Under the pieces are notes generated by a model, which saw only the letters and a list, made by a program, of their open reading frames with translations, was not told where the DNA came from and searched no databases. This document shows positions 10,001-21,580 of a DNA stretch of 64,000 bases, piece by piece. The translations under genes and the position numbers were made by a program. Source of the DNA: Flabesymbios commensalis (Eukaryota; Annelida; Polychaeta; Terebellida; Flabelligeridae); the NCBI GenBank assembly GCA_964017125.1, contig OZ024902.1, positions 54,851,245-54,915,244 on the forward strand, given 5' to 3'. Positions within the stretch are counted from its first letter, which is position 1. Each line of letters opens with the position of its first letter.

Positions 10001-10658
10001 TGAATTGTTTAATAATTACAATTCTTTTTTTTTATTTGCCGCCCACTTCAAGTCATATTCATTCACTACAAGTCGAGAATTGGACAGCAATTCGCGGCTT
10101 GCAGTCGGTGAAGATGACAATGGTAAACTCAGGCTTGAAAGAGTTAAACAATTTTTTTTTATTTGTAAAAAAATGTGGTAAGAATGATTCAGAGTGGATA
10201 CCACTGAGAAAAACCTAAACTCCTGGGATGATGAATTTCAATGATGACTCAAAAATAAAGACTGTGGACAACGAGTTTTAAACTTTGACAAACGGATCAC
10301 ATTTGAGAGGGAAATTAGAATAACATTCTCTGTTTTTGAAAACTAGCAAGACTGATTATTGAAAACACTTTACGTTTTAGGCCAGGTGATATGTCAACCA
10401 AATTTTCTACAGAAAAACAGCATATTAACAATGAAAAGAAATTATAATATTTGGAAAGAAAGTTTAGAAGAGTCAGGCTGGCTATTCATAGAGCGTTGAA
10501 GGCTTTATATATCTAAGTACTTTACCTTCAAAACGTAACCGATCAGACCGAGAACTAGGCCTACGTGCTACGTTGTCACAACGTTGGGACGCGGTTGATA
10601 TAAAAACGTTGGCCCTATCATGGAGCAGTGGGGACACAACGGTTCGAGTGGGCACCCA
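10001..10658. other. Unique AT-rich DNA
   Basis: A possible decayed C2 remnant (ACAACGTTGGGACGCGG) lies near 10577. No gene was recognised. Confidence 0.35.
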
Positions 10659-10768
10659 CCCAGCAAACACAAACCATTTGTAAAACATTTATAGAGCCCC
10701 GGCCCATCGTCTTCGACGCTGGTTCAACATTGTATAGATGTTTTAGAAATATTTTGTGTTTGCTGGGG
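10659..10768. mobile_element. C-family MITE with 12-bp flanking repeat
   Basis: CCCAGCAAACACAAACCATT to ATTTTGTGTTTGCTGGGG around CATCGTCTTCGACGCTGG. AGTGGGCACCCA occurs immediately before (10647-10658) and after (10769-10780) the element. Other C copies show at most a TA at their ends. Confidence 0.75.
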
Positions 10769-10914
10769 AGTGGGCACCCACGTACCACTTGTTTAGAAAC
10801 GGTGTCATCGTCCGTCTTCTGTGAATGTGCGCTGTAAACAGGTACATGTGAGGGAGATGGACTGCAACATCGTACAATGGCTCACTGATCCTTGTTTATG
10901 CCCTAGTGCTCAAT

Positions 10915-10954
10915 AGCGCTACACACACAGTCTTACCAAGGAATCTGACCATCT
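10915..10954. repeat. Left flanking direct repeat of element G
   Basis: AGCGCTACACACACAGTC through GAATCTGACCATCT. It is repeated with a few differences at 11228-11269, on the other side of element G. Confidence 0.7.
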
Positions 10955-11227
10955 GAGGAGCTCTACATTCTTAGCTGTGGAAAAGGCCGAGGCCTTTTCC
11001 ACAGCTAAGAATGTAGAGCTCCGAGGGATTTAAGTGACTTTAAACACATCCAACCATAATGAGGATCTCTTATAATCAACAGCTCAGTCACACCTGACTG
11101 ATTATAGCACCGTCGGCTAACCATGATAATTGGTCTGTACTTGATCAACAATAACTCTCCATTCCGGGCTTAGAATGTAGGGCCTAGTGGTCGGACTAAG
11201 AAAATAATGTAAAGTGATGTGTTTTAA
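10955..11227 (+). mobile_element. Element G, copy 2, with end hairpin
   Basis: An almost perfect hairpin (10957-11022; arms GGAGCTCTACATTCTTAGCT and mirror) stands at the left end. About 200 bp of body follows, matching the reverse complement of 3065-3236. The element sits exactly between two direct repeats of about 40 bp. Confidence 0.7.
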
Positions 11228-11269
11228 AGCGCTATACACACACTGTCTGACCAAGGAATCTGACTATCT
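11228..11269. repeat. Right flanking direct repeat of element G
   Basis: AGCGCTATACACACACTGTC through GAATCTGACTATCT, the partner of 10915-10954. Confidence 0.7.
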
Positions 11270-11511
11270 TGGTCTGAACATTATAACCATATCCAGTCCA
11301 AATATCTTACTCAAGCACATCCTTATTTACAGACACAGGATCGTGTCGAATACCATCTCGATTCATTGTAAAACACCGCTTGGTATGCCAGTGTAGCCGA
11401 ACATGTATGTTAGAGGGTTTTTTTTTACCTGAGGCAGTAATTATTCATTTCTGTGAAAGTAGAAGAAGGGGAAATTTAATCAGGAGGTCAGAATAAATCC
11501 TCAGCAGGGCA

Positions 11512-11645
11512 TACCCAGCAAACACAAAACCTTTGTATAATATCTATACAATGTTGGTCCAACCAAGGACGCTCTTGATCCAACGTTAAAGACGTTGGGT
11601 CGACGTTGTAAAGATGTTATACAAATGTTTCGTGATTGCTGGCTA
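11512..11645. mobile_element. C-family MITE with extra central sequence
   Basis: TA-CCCAGCAAACACAAAACC to GTTTCGTGATTGCTGGC-TA. The centre holds an extra block of about 22 bp (AAGGACGCTCTTGATCC) compared with other C copies. The TA flanks fit a Tc1/mariner-type target. Confidence 0.7.
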
Positions 11646-11799
11646 AACACAAAATACACATATCTATATCTATGAAACAACAATTATACTCTGGCATGGT
11701 TAGTTCCTCCTCCACTATACAAAATAACGAATCAGATACATTTGTTAAAGAGTACCCTAAGAACATTACAGTGCGAACCAGTATAAATTTTGCAAAGGC

Positions 11800-12187
11800 T
11801 AAAGCGACGCAATCAGGCTAGAATCAGCAAAAATTAATATTTTTATTTTGGCTTCTTAATATATGACCATATGATGTAAACATGTCCATAGCTAAACTGC
11901 ATTTTTTTTTAATTTTTATGTTGCGCATTTAGTAGTTATTAGCGAGACATAAAGACGAAATTTCCTTATTTCTTATTTTGGAATATAATAATTTTGTAAT
12001 GCATGTTCGAAATAAGAAATCGTGAATTTCGTCTATATGTCTCGCTCAACTGGTAAATGGGCAACACAAAAATTAAAAAGTTTACGCAATTCTAGTCTAT
12101 GGACATGTTCACATCATATGGCCATATTAAAACGCGAAAATAAAAATACTGATTTTTTTATGATTTTAGCCTGATTGCGTCGCTTTA
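11800..12187. mobile_element. Long-TIR MITE, family L
   Basis: TA-AAGCGACGCAATCAGGC and GCCTGATTGCGTCGCTT-TA are the termini of an inverted repeat that extends, with mismatches, almost to the centre. An inner pair, GCGAGACATA and ATGTCTCGCT, encloses CGAAATTTCCTTATTTC. A family A copy begins at its right terminus. Confidence 0.7.
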
Positions 12188-12430
12188 ACCCTTTAACAGC
12201 CAAATTATGCAATCTGAATTTTCACTCACTTGAAGTTGTGTCTCGCTGACGCGATCCACAACTTCAAGTGAGGGAAAATTATTCAGATTTGAAAAAATGG
12301 AGGTCAACTTTTTTCAAATATTGCTGATTGATGTCACATTTTATCTTTAACATGTTCAAAAGGTGATACTTTTTGTGCTAATAAAAAATGAAAACCCGAA
12401 TATATGCGACACCGGCGGTTAAAGGGTTAA
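12185..12430 (+). mobile_element. TTAA element A, copy 2
   Basis: TTAA at both ends, termini CCCTTTAACAGCC and GGCGGTTAAAGGG, and the standard hairpin with TCTCGCTGACGCGATC. It lies at the TTAA formed by the end of element L, so it probably inserted after L. Confidence 0.8.
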
Positions 12431-13002
12431 AAAATGGAGGTTTTACTCTGTTAGACCACAAGTTTTCGAGACCACTCACCAAGAGTTGTATCTTCTATAT
12501 TGCCTAATAACCTGAGGATTGTCAGTCATTATAGGGAGGAAATTAGCATTGTGGTATTGTTGCTCATGTGCCATTCTTACACGCAACGTATTTTAGCAAA
12601 CGCTTGAATAAATTTTGATTAAATTTAGCGTACCCAGCTTTTTAATAAATACAATTATAAAAGGGCATCACAGTCCTCAGAGCGAGAATACTAAATTAGA
12701 CTGAATTCAAATTAACTTTTGATTTCACAGCATTTGCGTGATAGGACTAGGAATATATGACTAATATTTGGTGTGGTGTCCATCAGTCTGGTTTTTGTTC
12801 ATCTTTTTCAACGAAACTTCTTCTGAAACGAAACACTGAATAAAAGGCTGTCCCTATTCTTCTTTCCCTCTGGGTGAGAAAAAGGTTGGAGAGGAATTAT
12901 ATTTCATATCGGCACTTTTGCACGATAATAAAATAAAGACCACATAGCTGTGAAAAAGTAGTGTAAATACAAAAGCCTGCACATCAGCTGTTGGTGATTT
13001 TT
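12431..13002. other. Unique AT-rich DNA
   Basis: No gene was recognised. Confidence 0.4.
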
Positions 13003-13237
13003 TTAACCCTTTCAGTGCGGGGACCGCCTTTAAACGTCAGAATCTGCCGTCTGTAAACGGCAGATTCTGACGTATAAAGACGATCCCCGCACTGAAAGAA
13101 GGGAAATATTTATAATGGCCGCAGACCCGTAACATAGGTATTCAAATGAATCGGAAAGAGCTAACTTCAAATTGAAAAAACCCCTTTAGTCTCCATGGTT
13201 TATGCAAAATTAATTCAGCGCGGCTTGTAAGGGCTAA
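13003..13237 (+). mobile_element. TTAA element B, copy 3
   Basis: TTAA-CCCTTTCAGTGCGGGGAC at the left and GGCTTGTAAGGGC-TAA at the right. The hairpin arms carry GTCAGAATCTGCCGTC and mirror; the body has GTAACATAGGTATTCAAATG. Confidence 0.8.
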
Positions 13238-13749
13238 AATAGGTGTGGTGGTTGCTGTCACGGCCGAGCTCGCAGGTGTGTCCCCCGCTCCAGTATTTAG
13301 GTTTCAAAGAAACAACGTGTTTCTTTTCCGCTCACTCATGAACATTGAGTATAATTGACTACATCTCCACTAAACTGCGCGCGCATTTTAAAACATCTGA
13401 AATCGAACACGAGAATCTGTTATTTTGTGATTCTGCTCGTTTTTAATCGGATATCTAAGATGTAATGGTGATACGCTTACGTGTTTTACACCAGAAAGAA
13501 CGTGGCGTGTTAGATATCAACGAAACACGAGACCCCTCCTCAAAAAACACACATTAATTCATACTACACCCTCGGGCAATACAAGTCTTCTCTTGTCAGA
13601 TGTTGCATTCCATTTTTTTACTGGGTTACTTTATTGTTCAGGTCTAAATTCCAGATCAAACTAGAGGAAAAATCAACCCTGATGACGTCTATCTTTTGTT
13701 AATGGTTGATTCATGGTCGGCTGTTGTGTTTATCACATAAAACACGTAC
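13238..13749. other. Unique DNA
   Basis: A short hairpin, CACGAGAATC/GATTCTGCTCGT, lies near 13413-13442. No gene was recognised. Confidence 0.35.
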
Positions 13750-13809
13750 GCCCGGCAAACACAAAACATTTGTATAAATGCTATACAAATGTTTTGTGTT
13801 TGCCGGGTA
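13750..13809. mobile_element. C-family minimal palindrome
   Basis: Only the terminal arms remain: CCCGGCAAACACAAAACATT, TGTATAAATGCTATACA, mirror arm. The whole central part of C is gone, leaving a near-perfect 60-bp palindrome. Confidence 0.75.
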
Positions 13810-15049
13810 ACCACTTGGATCTCAAGAGTATTCAGATATCACGATGGTCGCTCAAGCCGATGTACATTAAATTCAAAAACAATCATTCACTATAGGTTCA
13901 CTTAATATACAATACACAGTTATTTAATTCATGTTTTCAGGTTTCAGTCATAATTCACAGCCGTATAGGACTTTGCTCTTATTATAGGCTTTTGCGACAT
14001 TCTCAATTAGTGGATACATTACACTGGTGTCTGTTATTATAACGTAAAAAACAGTTTAATTCAGTTCTTTTCATTTTTAACTCTTTTGTGTGCGTCATCA
14101 TTCAAAAACTCAAATATCAAACACAATGAAATTCACTCATCAGAAACAGTCAGCATTTTTCTTCAGGCTTTCAACGTAATTTTTGCATCATTATTTTGTT
14201 ACCATGATGCAATGATATTATAACAACCATTTGGTATTTATGTAATATCTATAGCAAACATTATGATAGATTACTAAACCTAGAATGTAGAAATACTGAA
14301 TCGATTTATATAATGCGCCCACTGACACGCAATATTACCTTCTTTACTTGCTATACCATGTTGCTTTGAAAATATAATGAGTACAATTTTGGGAATTCAT
14401 GTATTTTTTCATGTAGACATCATGCAGTGTTATTTTAAAAAAAATACTCAACTCAACTGAACTGATTTATTTCCCCAAAAAAAATACAATTTGGTGTTGG
14501 ATTTATAATTTTACTGACAGTTTGCATGGCCGTGTAAAATCATCAATTACTATTGCATTGCATAGGGGTGAAAGACTTAGTAAAATCGTCAATTATCAGC
14601 AAATCCTGATACAATGGAAAGAATTACACCCAAACTTGGTACCCATGGACAAAAATAAACAAAGAAAACATAAAAATCTTAATTTTATTAGGGAGTAACT
14701 TTTGTTGTTGTAGAAAATGTAGTGATGCGCTGGCATAAACAAAGGGTTGGTTGATGCCGCTTTTTGACATCTAATGCCTCGTGCTGATCAGAAGACATTC
14801 AAGCTTGAATGTAGAATATAATATGCTTCTAACAAAAAATTGTATCAAAATCAAAATAAAAGTTTTTATAGGTTTTGTAGGCTATTTTCGAAAACATATA
14901 GTTTATTGTTCAATAAATATAGATTTTTATAGTTTCATAGATTGTACTTTGAAGTTTGATTAGGCCCAGATAGTGTCTAAAACATACTGTACATTTTGAA
15001 AACTTTGTAAGCATAGCAATAATTTGACTTTGGTGCAAACCATTACATA
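13810..15049. other. Unique AT-rich DNA
   Basis: Only short open frames; none was recognised. Confidence 0.4.
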
Positions 15050-15420
15050 TGCATCAGACACTGCATCGACAGCGTTACCACCATGTGCATTCAAACATTA
15101 GCACGGATCGTAATGACGTCCGTGGCACGCAGACGATCGGGATCAGCGCTCAATGTCGTATGGATCACGCGTCATGACCGGGCGGTCCGTGTTTATTTTA
15201 CGGACAATAGCTCGCGCCCTCGCGAAAGAGTGGTTTTGGTCGACGTCGATGACGCCCGCCTTTCTCAGGTGATTTGCCTGGCTGTGTCAACAGAGGATCA
15301 ATTAACAAGAACTTAGTCCTCGAGTCATTTGACGACTCAAGAATCTGCAATCCCACCAACAGCATGGTATAGCTACTGCTCAAAGTTGGCTCAATGCCAC
15401 TCGGATCCAAATTGTGTCAG
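15050..15420. other. CpG-rich single-copy island
   Basis: CpG density is clearly higher than in the flanks, with several TGACG-type motifs and an inverted CTCGAGTCATTTGACGACTC at about 15318-15337. An open frame of 77 codons (15083-15316, +) has no recognisable domain. A regulatory element or unmethylated island is possible. Confidence 0.35.
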
Positions 15421-15773
15421 CAACTTATGATAAGCTCGCAGATAACATTTTGAATGACTCTATTTGCCACGCAACATTTGATCTAGACATCTAGACACAA
15501 ATCGCTTACATCATATTTATCCGAAACGTTCTGAGGTTATGGGTATTTAGTCAAGCATGATTATTTTTATATATATATTTTTTTTAAATGTATAAATAAA
15601 AAAATAATTTCACCTAAAAAAGCTATTGAAGTTTTTTATGTACAGTAAAATCACCATTTCAGTTTTACTTACATTTGTAGTATTTCTGAAACCACAAATG
15701 TTTATGACTATTACATCCCATGATTTAAAAAAAGTCTAATATTACCTGCAGGGTTTAATTTGCTTTTTGCTTT
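15421..15773. other. Unique AT-rich DNA
   Basis: Nothing was recognised. Confidence 0.35.
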
Positions 15774-15820
15774 GTAGATTTAATATTGAGTCAGCGTCAT
15801 ACGACGCTGACTAAATCTAC
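15774..15820. repeat. Hairpin
   Basis: GTAGATTTA, GTCAGCGTC, ATAC, GACGCTGAC, TAAATCTAC, with a small bulge in the left arm. It shares GCTGACTAAAT-like arm sequence with the hairpin at 16537-16581. Confidence 0.65.
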
Positions 15821-16499
15821 ATTGGTTTAAAGTCTCGTCTTTATCGGGTTGGATATCTTCTCATTCAGGAAAATGACGACTTTCCGTTAGATTGATCAAA
15901 TGGTAACATAGCTTATGGAATAAGTTCGATCGTGTAAAAACAAAGTTCCTAGTTTTCAATCTGGACCAGACGCGAATTGCGTGAGTATTTAATTTTTGAT
16001 CTGGAGAGGAAATGTGCGTCATCAGTAGGTCAGCTACATGTTATATATATGTTATATACTATAAACTCAATATGTCTTGAGACTCAACAATACATATGGG
16101 CCTAATAGAGAACGTCTTTCTCCGTGTAGTGTCGAACTGTTACATCGCCATAATAATACTACAACTTGAAGTCACATTATAGGATCATTATATAGATCAC
16201 GGTCTACGACGGCCACATTAAGGTGTTTACTTTGACTCACGTTCCCAGTAAGTGCTGCGCGAGACATCCGGGTATCCAGTTACCGGAAGCTGCACACAGG
16301 CGCATGTTTGTCGCCCTTCCGGCCGAGTTGTTTACTTGTGCAGACGTTGCGTACACGTCGGGTTTGAACGGCTTGATTTATGAAATCTTTGCGTCATAAG
16401 ATTGGATAACATGTATATATTATGTGGATAATGGTGCTAATCGATAATTATTAGTATTAATCAAAACAGATTTAGCTTTTCTTTTTAGACAGTATTTAG
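15821..16499. other. Unique DNA with a GC-rich part at 16190-16400
   Basis: The GC-rich part carries two forkhead-type TGTTTAC motifs (near 16228 and 16330) and an AGGTGT T-box-like half site. It could be a cis-regulatory element, but motif density alone is weak evidence. Confidence 0.3.
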
Positions 16500-16581
16500 C
16501 ACTGTATGCGAGCTTCAATCGCATACAGTGACATGGAATTTAGTCAGCTTTCACTTGAAACAAGTGAAAGCTGACTAAATT
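16500..16581. repeat. Two adjacent hairpins
   Basis: The first is at 16500-16530 (CACTGTATGCGA/TCGCATACAGTG). The second, at 16537-16581, is perfect (AATTTAGTCAGCTTTCACTT, loop GAAAC region, mirror). Six bases separate them. Confidence 0.75.
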
Positions 16582-17380
16582 GCTGGTGCATTCTAGATAA
16601 CTTAAATATAAAACGTCAACAAGTACATTTTTCGCAATCGTGATGAATCTTCTTTTTGTATTATGACAAAAACAACTATTGTGACATTTATTATTATAAA
16701 TCCCACGCGACAAAAACAATATAACGATAATACACTATTTTTTATAACTCCACAGGATCGTATGCTCGTTTTGGATATAAGGAATCTGATTTAAATTACC
16801 ATAAATAAAATTCCACTATCAACACTGAAATACGCACGACATGAAAAGTGATCTCCATCATATTTATAATTATAATGACACAGCAGCTTGGCTGAAATCA
16901 TCCCCTGAAACAGGCGCTCTTGTTATTAAATTAAATATTAGTTTTCAATCTATTCGCTCTCCCATACATCACATCCAATTTGTTTTTTTATTTGACACGA
17001 GGTCCACTTTGGAATGAGTGGGAGCAAATTTAAAAGCAATATGCCACACGATCAGTCAAGGATTGATCGACAACAAAACACAATGTCTCTGCGATGGGCC
17101 AACATCGTAGGACGTTTGCGTCATGGAGACAGTGATTCTTTGCAAGAGTGACGCCATAATAGATAATTGTATTTTACAAATATTTTTTTGTGTTTTTTTT
17201 CATCACGTATATGCCATAAATAGATGGTCGAAACACTTCTCTCCTACTCCTGAATAAATTATTCATTGCAAATTTGATCATTCAATCGCATTCATTTTCT
17301 CGTATAACATGAAAAGGTGTTGTTATTCTATCGGCGGTCCCTCAATTTTCGCGATAATTCATTTAAGGTTGTTTGACAAG
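16582..17380. other. Unique AT-rich DNA
   Basis: A decayed C2-like trace (GGGCCAACATCGTAGGACG) lies near 17097. No gene was recognised. Confidence 0.35.
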
Positions 17381-17625
17381 TTAACCCTTCAACCGCCAAA
17401 GTATTCAATCTGAATTTTCACCCACTTGAAATTGTGTCTCGCTGACGCGATCCACAACTTCAAGTGAGTGAAAAAATTCAGATTTGAAAAAATAGAGGTC
17501 AACTGTTTTCAAATATTGCTGATTGATTTCATATGTTATCTTTAACATGTTTCAAAAGTGGTACTTAATGTGCTAATAAAAAATGAAAACCCGAATATAT
17601 GCGGCACCGACGGTTAAAGGGTTAA
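17381..17625 (+). mobile_element. TTAA element A, copy 3
   Basis: TTAA at both ends, CCCTTCAACCGCC and GACGGTTAAAGGG termini, and a hairpin with one arm change (GAAATTGTG opposite CACAACTTC). Confidence 0.8.
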
Positions 17626-18539
17626 TGTTTAATAGCCGGAGGTTTACATCAGAAAAAAACGTAACTACATTATACAATCAAATGTAATTGATGATGAGTA
17701 AAACACCAAAACGTCCGCCAGTGTTGCATGCATGTGCTACTCATTTGAGTGGTACATAGACACATTGAATGCTAGGGGATGTCATACCAACATGCTGTAA
17801 GAAGCATTTCATGTAACTTTATCCTGACCAGCGTTGCCCAATTGTCTCTTTTCAGCTGAATCTGCATTTGTCTCGTGAACTGATAAATTGGACAAGAAGT
17901 AATATAAGTATTAAATCTCAACATAGACAAGAACTGTCCCAAATTTGATTCAATGTCTGCGGATCTAGTCTACTATGGAGCCAACATTGTAGCAACGTGT
18001 TGTGTTTGTCAGGAACTGATAAAGATTTATGAGGCAGACCATTGCGTTGGACAATGCGGTTGGAATGGCCATTCAAGCAGACACGAAAGCTCACTCTCTC
18101 ATTCTCTGTTATGGGGCTTCATGTATAACCTAAAACCGTTGCGACCTTAAAACCATCGACCCGTGAGCCTTATGTGAGATATAAGTAAACGAATGCTGAT
18201 CAATTAAAATAACCAGATAGCCATTTGCGTAAGACCAGTAAATCAGAATTTGACAAACTGAGACTCGATTGTCCAGATATAATCGGGAAATATCAGACTG
18301 CTTTGTTTTTGCTGCGCATTATAAATATGACTTTTGCCGAGACGTTTAGTTTAGGGCATATTTTTCGCAATCATCACAATATTTCTCCCATCCTGCTTTT
18401 AAAATTACGCAATAACCAATAGGACTAATACAAATTAACGAGGTGCAATCACATGGCGGCTACAATGTAATTGTGTGAATTTCTCTCGTAAGCATGGCTT
18501 CAACATGGAACATGCCAAGTTGTCCTCTCCATATTGCAT
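17626..18539. other. Unique AT-rich DNA
   Basis: A possible C half copy (AGCCAACATTGTAGC through GTGTTTGTCAGG) lies at about 17979-18013. No gene was recognised. Confidence 0.35.
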
Positions 18540-19140
18540 GAGTCTGGCGGCTACAATCCCCCTGGTCACTTTGTCGCCGCTTGTTCGGCGTCCCCCTGCA
18601 AGCAAGAGGCTGGGTTACAATACTTTGGACAATGTTGGACCAGCGTCTGTGACGTTGGGCGAGTATTATCCAAGCTTTGTGTTTGGTTTCCTGTGCAGTG
18701 GTCAGTAGCCTGACCGGGCAACAACAAAAGGGCGCGGAGTGATTTTCTGGCTTTCTGACTTGTCTTTTGCATTGGCCGCCCCAGCACCCCGCGGGGCGGC
18801 AGTGAGAAATGGCACCCTAAGGCCAATAAACCAGGAGGGGAGAGGGTCCAATTTGGAGGCAGAGGTCGGCCGCTAACGATTATCAATGGGCAGAGACTCG
18901 TAACGGCTTCCGCTGCAAACGTTTGCCGGACCGGACCGACGGACCGACAGCTGCTGCCCGACGGAGATGGAAGCAAGAAGGACATGCAAGAAGACCGTGG
19001 TGGGTGGGGTAGGGAGGGCAGCAGGGGTCAAAGGTAGAGACCCCCCTGACCGGTAGTCGACTGAGAGGCGGGTGATCCAGACGAGCTGGGCGAGCAGCTC
19101 CCGAAGATGGATAGTTTCAGGCGTCCCGTAAAACCGCCAC
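18540..19140. other. GC-rich single-copy island
   Basis: GC-rich, CpG-rich DNA with a decayed C-like element at about 18621-18698 (GACAATGTTGGACCAGCG). Motifs such as CTAACGATTATCAATGG occur. Frames on the two strands overlap and end within the C-like repeat. I see no gene; a regulatory island is possible. Confidence 0.35.
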
Positions 19141-19154
19141 CCCGTTCGGACTAT

Positions 19155-19260
19155 TTAACCCTTCCGATCCTCAACTCCGCCATTTCATATTTTCGTTCGG
19201 CTGCAGCTGAAAATTGCGCAGCAATTTACAGCTGCAGCCGAACGAAAATATCTTAAAATA
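19155..19260 (+). mobile_element. TTAA-CCCTT end with hairpin, new family fragment
   Basis: TTAA-CCCTTCCGATCC is followed after about 15 bp by a near-perfect hairpin (19187-19251; ATATTTTCGTTCGGCTGCAG, inner AAATTGC/GCAATTT, mirror arm). This is the TTAA-CCCTT-hairpin order of families A, B and N. No right end was found. Confidence 0.5.
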
Positions 19261-19776
19261 ACTATTTACAATACGTCGGAGGAGTAGTCCAAAGCGTTGC
19301 AGCTGCATGTGGTGATTTGGACCGCAATTCGGAAGTCCAGGCTGTCCAAACCAGCACGGCAGACATCTTCTTTATTAATACCCCTCCCACTCCCGCACAG
19401 GGTAAGGAAGCATGCCCTGCTGAATTTGCACAGTCCTAATGGGAAGACGGATCGAAGACTAACCGCACAGCTTTTTGCCACATTTATCATTGCTGTCTTG
19501 TGCGCCCTCTCCCCACGTGAAGAGCGCTACACTGTGCGTAAGCTTGGCGTGGCCGAGGGGCACTTGGCCTCCGCGGGCTGACACTTCAAACACCGCAGAT
19601 GACTTGACAGGCTAGAAAATCAACATTATCTCAGGAAAAAATGACTCGAATAAGCTCTGTGTGCGTTCTTGAGCCCGCAATTATATCCCACGAAACAGGA
19701 TGCGTTAAAAAAGTTTGAGTCAGATAATCAAATAATCCCGACACTGGTTCCAGACTTGTGTTGGCTGGTACAGGGG
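19261..19776. other. Unique DNA, partly GC-rich
   Basis: The open frame 19297-19581 (+, 94 codons) is opposed by another on the minus strand. Neither shows a known domain. Confidence 0.3.
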
Positions 19777-20009
19777 TTAACCCTTTCACCGCGGGGACCG
19801 ACTTTAGACGTCAGAATCTGACGCCTATATTCTGACGTTTAAAGTCGGTCCCCCGAACTAAAACAGTAAAATATATCTAATGAATGTAGACTCATAACAT
19901 TGGTAGTCAAATGAAGAAGAAAGAGCTAACTGCAAGACATGTATGATGAATTTAAAACATCTTTGTTCTCTTGATGTATTTAACAAATATTTCAGCGCTG
20001 TAAGGGGTC
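19777..20009 (+). mobile_element. TTAA element B, copy 4
   Basis: TTAA-CCCTTTCACCGCGGGGAC left end, shortened hairpin, right end CAGCGCTGTAAGGGG. Confidence 0.75.
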
Positions 20010-20189
20010 AGAGTGAAACATTGTCAACTACATTTAATATTGATCGGGGAACCAATTATTATCGATTTCGACTGATCCGGTTTCTTAAGCTCAATGATTT
20101 GTTTAGTAATACTTATATCGTCATCTTCTGTGCGAGATGGGCTTTCAGCCGACAAGGATCCTGTAGGTAAAGTGACAAATGAAATAAAA

Positions 20190-20440
20190 ATAAAATGAAT
20201 GGGATATTAGGTCACTTTTGTGCACATGTAGGCTAAAGTGGGCCAGAAGAACCTCCTGAGGATGGTGAGATGACACTGCCCTCCAGGCACAGACACAGGA
20301 AGCTACCTCTCGGTCACGGAGGTTCCCCACAATATTTGATCATTACGAGTGAGCGGGGACGAAACGGGGTTCGAAACCTCGATCTCCGACTTTTCAAACA
20401 CGCAGCTTTAACCACTGCACCTGAGCCCTATTTGGGTAAA
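20190..20440 (-). mobile_element. SINE-H copy
   Basis: On the minus strand the head contains GTGCAGTGGTTAAAGC (A box) and a B-box-like GGTTTCGAACC. The body has CTCGTAATGATC and the tail GGCCCACTTTAGCC and TGTGCACAAAAGTGACC. It is shorter than the 30.5-kb copy. Confidence 0.7.
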
Positions 20441-20946
20441 ATTACTTTCAGAAAAGTGTACAATTGGTTCAGATTTTGGACAATTATAGCCATGATTTAA
20501 GATAAAAACGAGCTTTGAAAGCCTGAATCTTTTTCCTAAAGGTGACATTGATCTTGTCTGATATTGTTTCTGTATGCATTATAAAATTTCAAGGGTTTCA
20601 AACATATAGTTGCTATTGCTAAACGCGACTATATTGTTATAAATAGGCTTATGCATGTTATTACGAACATATTATAGGTCAGATACCGCATATTAACTAT
20701 CCTTTTCTTTTGGGCATGATATGACATTGCTATTAAATTGCTGATTACATTACAACTAGGACAGTCATTGAATTGTTCCTTATCTCTTAAACAAAAATCG
20801 TACGTTTTATTTTATTTTATACGGGATCACGTGGCATTGATGGTTATTTCGGCCTTACGTGATGGCTCATTTAGTTTGATAATGCACTTATTTATAACCT
20901 GGTACAAAACCTGGTTAGCCCGGAGGTGAATCATCGTGGTTGTGTT
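20441..20946. other. Unique AT-rich DNA
   Basis: No gene was recognised. Confidence 0.4.
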
Positions 20947-21072
20947 TATGAATGAATGAATGAATGAATGAATGAATGAATGAATGAATGAATGAATGAA
21001 TGAATGAATGAATGAATGAATGAATGAATGAATGAATGAATGAATGAATGAATGAATGAATGAATGAAAGAA
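20947..21072. repeat. (TGAA)n microsatellite
   Basis: About thirty near-perfect tandem copies of TGAA. The open frames here (IHSF repeats on the minus strand) come from the repeat, not from a gene. Confidence 0.95.
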
Positions 21073-21580
21073 TGTATTGGTGCTACAGAAAATGATATTG
21101 ATAGAGTCTGATATTTCGTTTTTATATAGGCCATAACATGACTCGCTACTGTAGCCCATGGCTCTACATGGTGTTGGTCACTAATGTATGTAGGCCTAAT
21201 GGTAGTGGTACTGTTAGTGACTGTTCTCATGGATCGTGATATTGCATGTGAGTGGTTAATAGTTTATCAGAGTGTGAGTTTGTTACCCTGACTTTTGTCC
21301 TTATAAACTATGGCTTTACAAACGGGTGGGCATTTTGCTGCAGAGTATGATCATGTCAAAGATAGATAATATCTGAAAATATCGGCCCAAGTTTCGTATT
21401 CCACCCCCTAATTTAAATTACAACTGAATGACGGCGGTCATTGGCCGATCTCGTCATGTGACAGGCTGAACCACTCTTTGCTTGGTCGGGGGTAGAATAC
21501 AAGACTTGGACCCATCCATAAGATTTATCATTAAACTATTTTATAGTTTAGCTTTTCTGCCATTGTCAAAAAGATATGTT
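21073..21580. other. Unique DNA
   Basis: No gene was recognised. Confidence 0.4.

Noticed and set aside
14781-14963. Short match to a reverse-transcriptase-like motif
   Set aside because: About ten residues look similar, but there is no wider domain or repeat context; too short to call a fossil element.
20827-21230. Minus-strand frames with many IHSF repeats
   Set aside because: They are direct translations of the (TGAA)n microsatellite.
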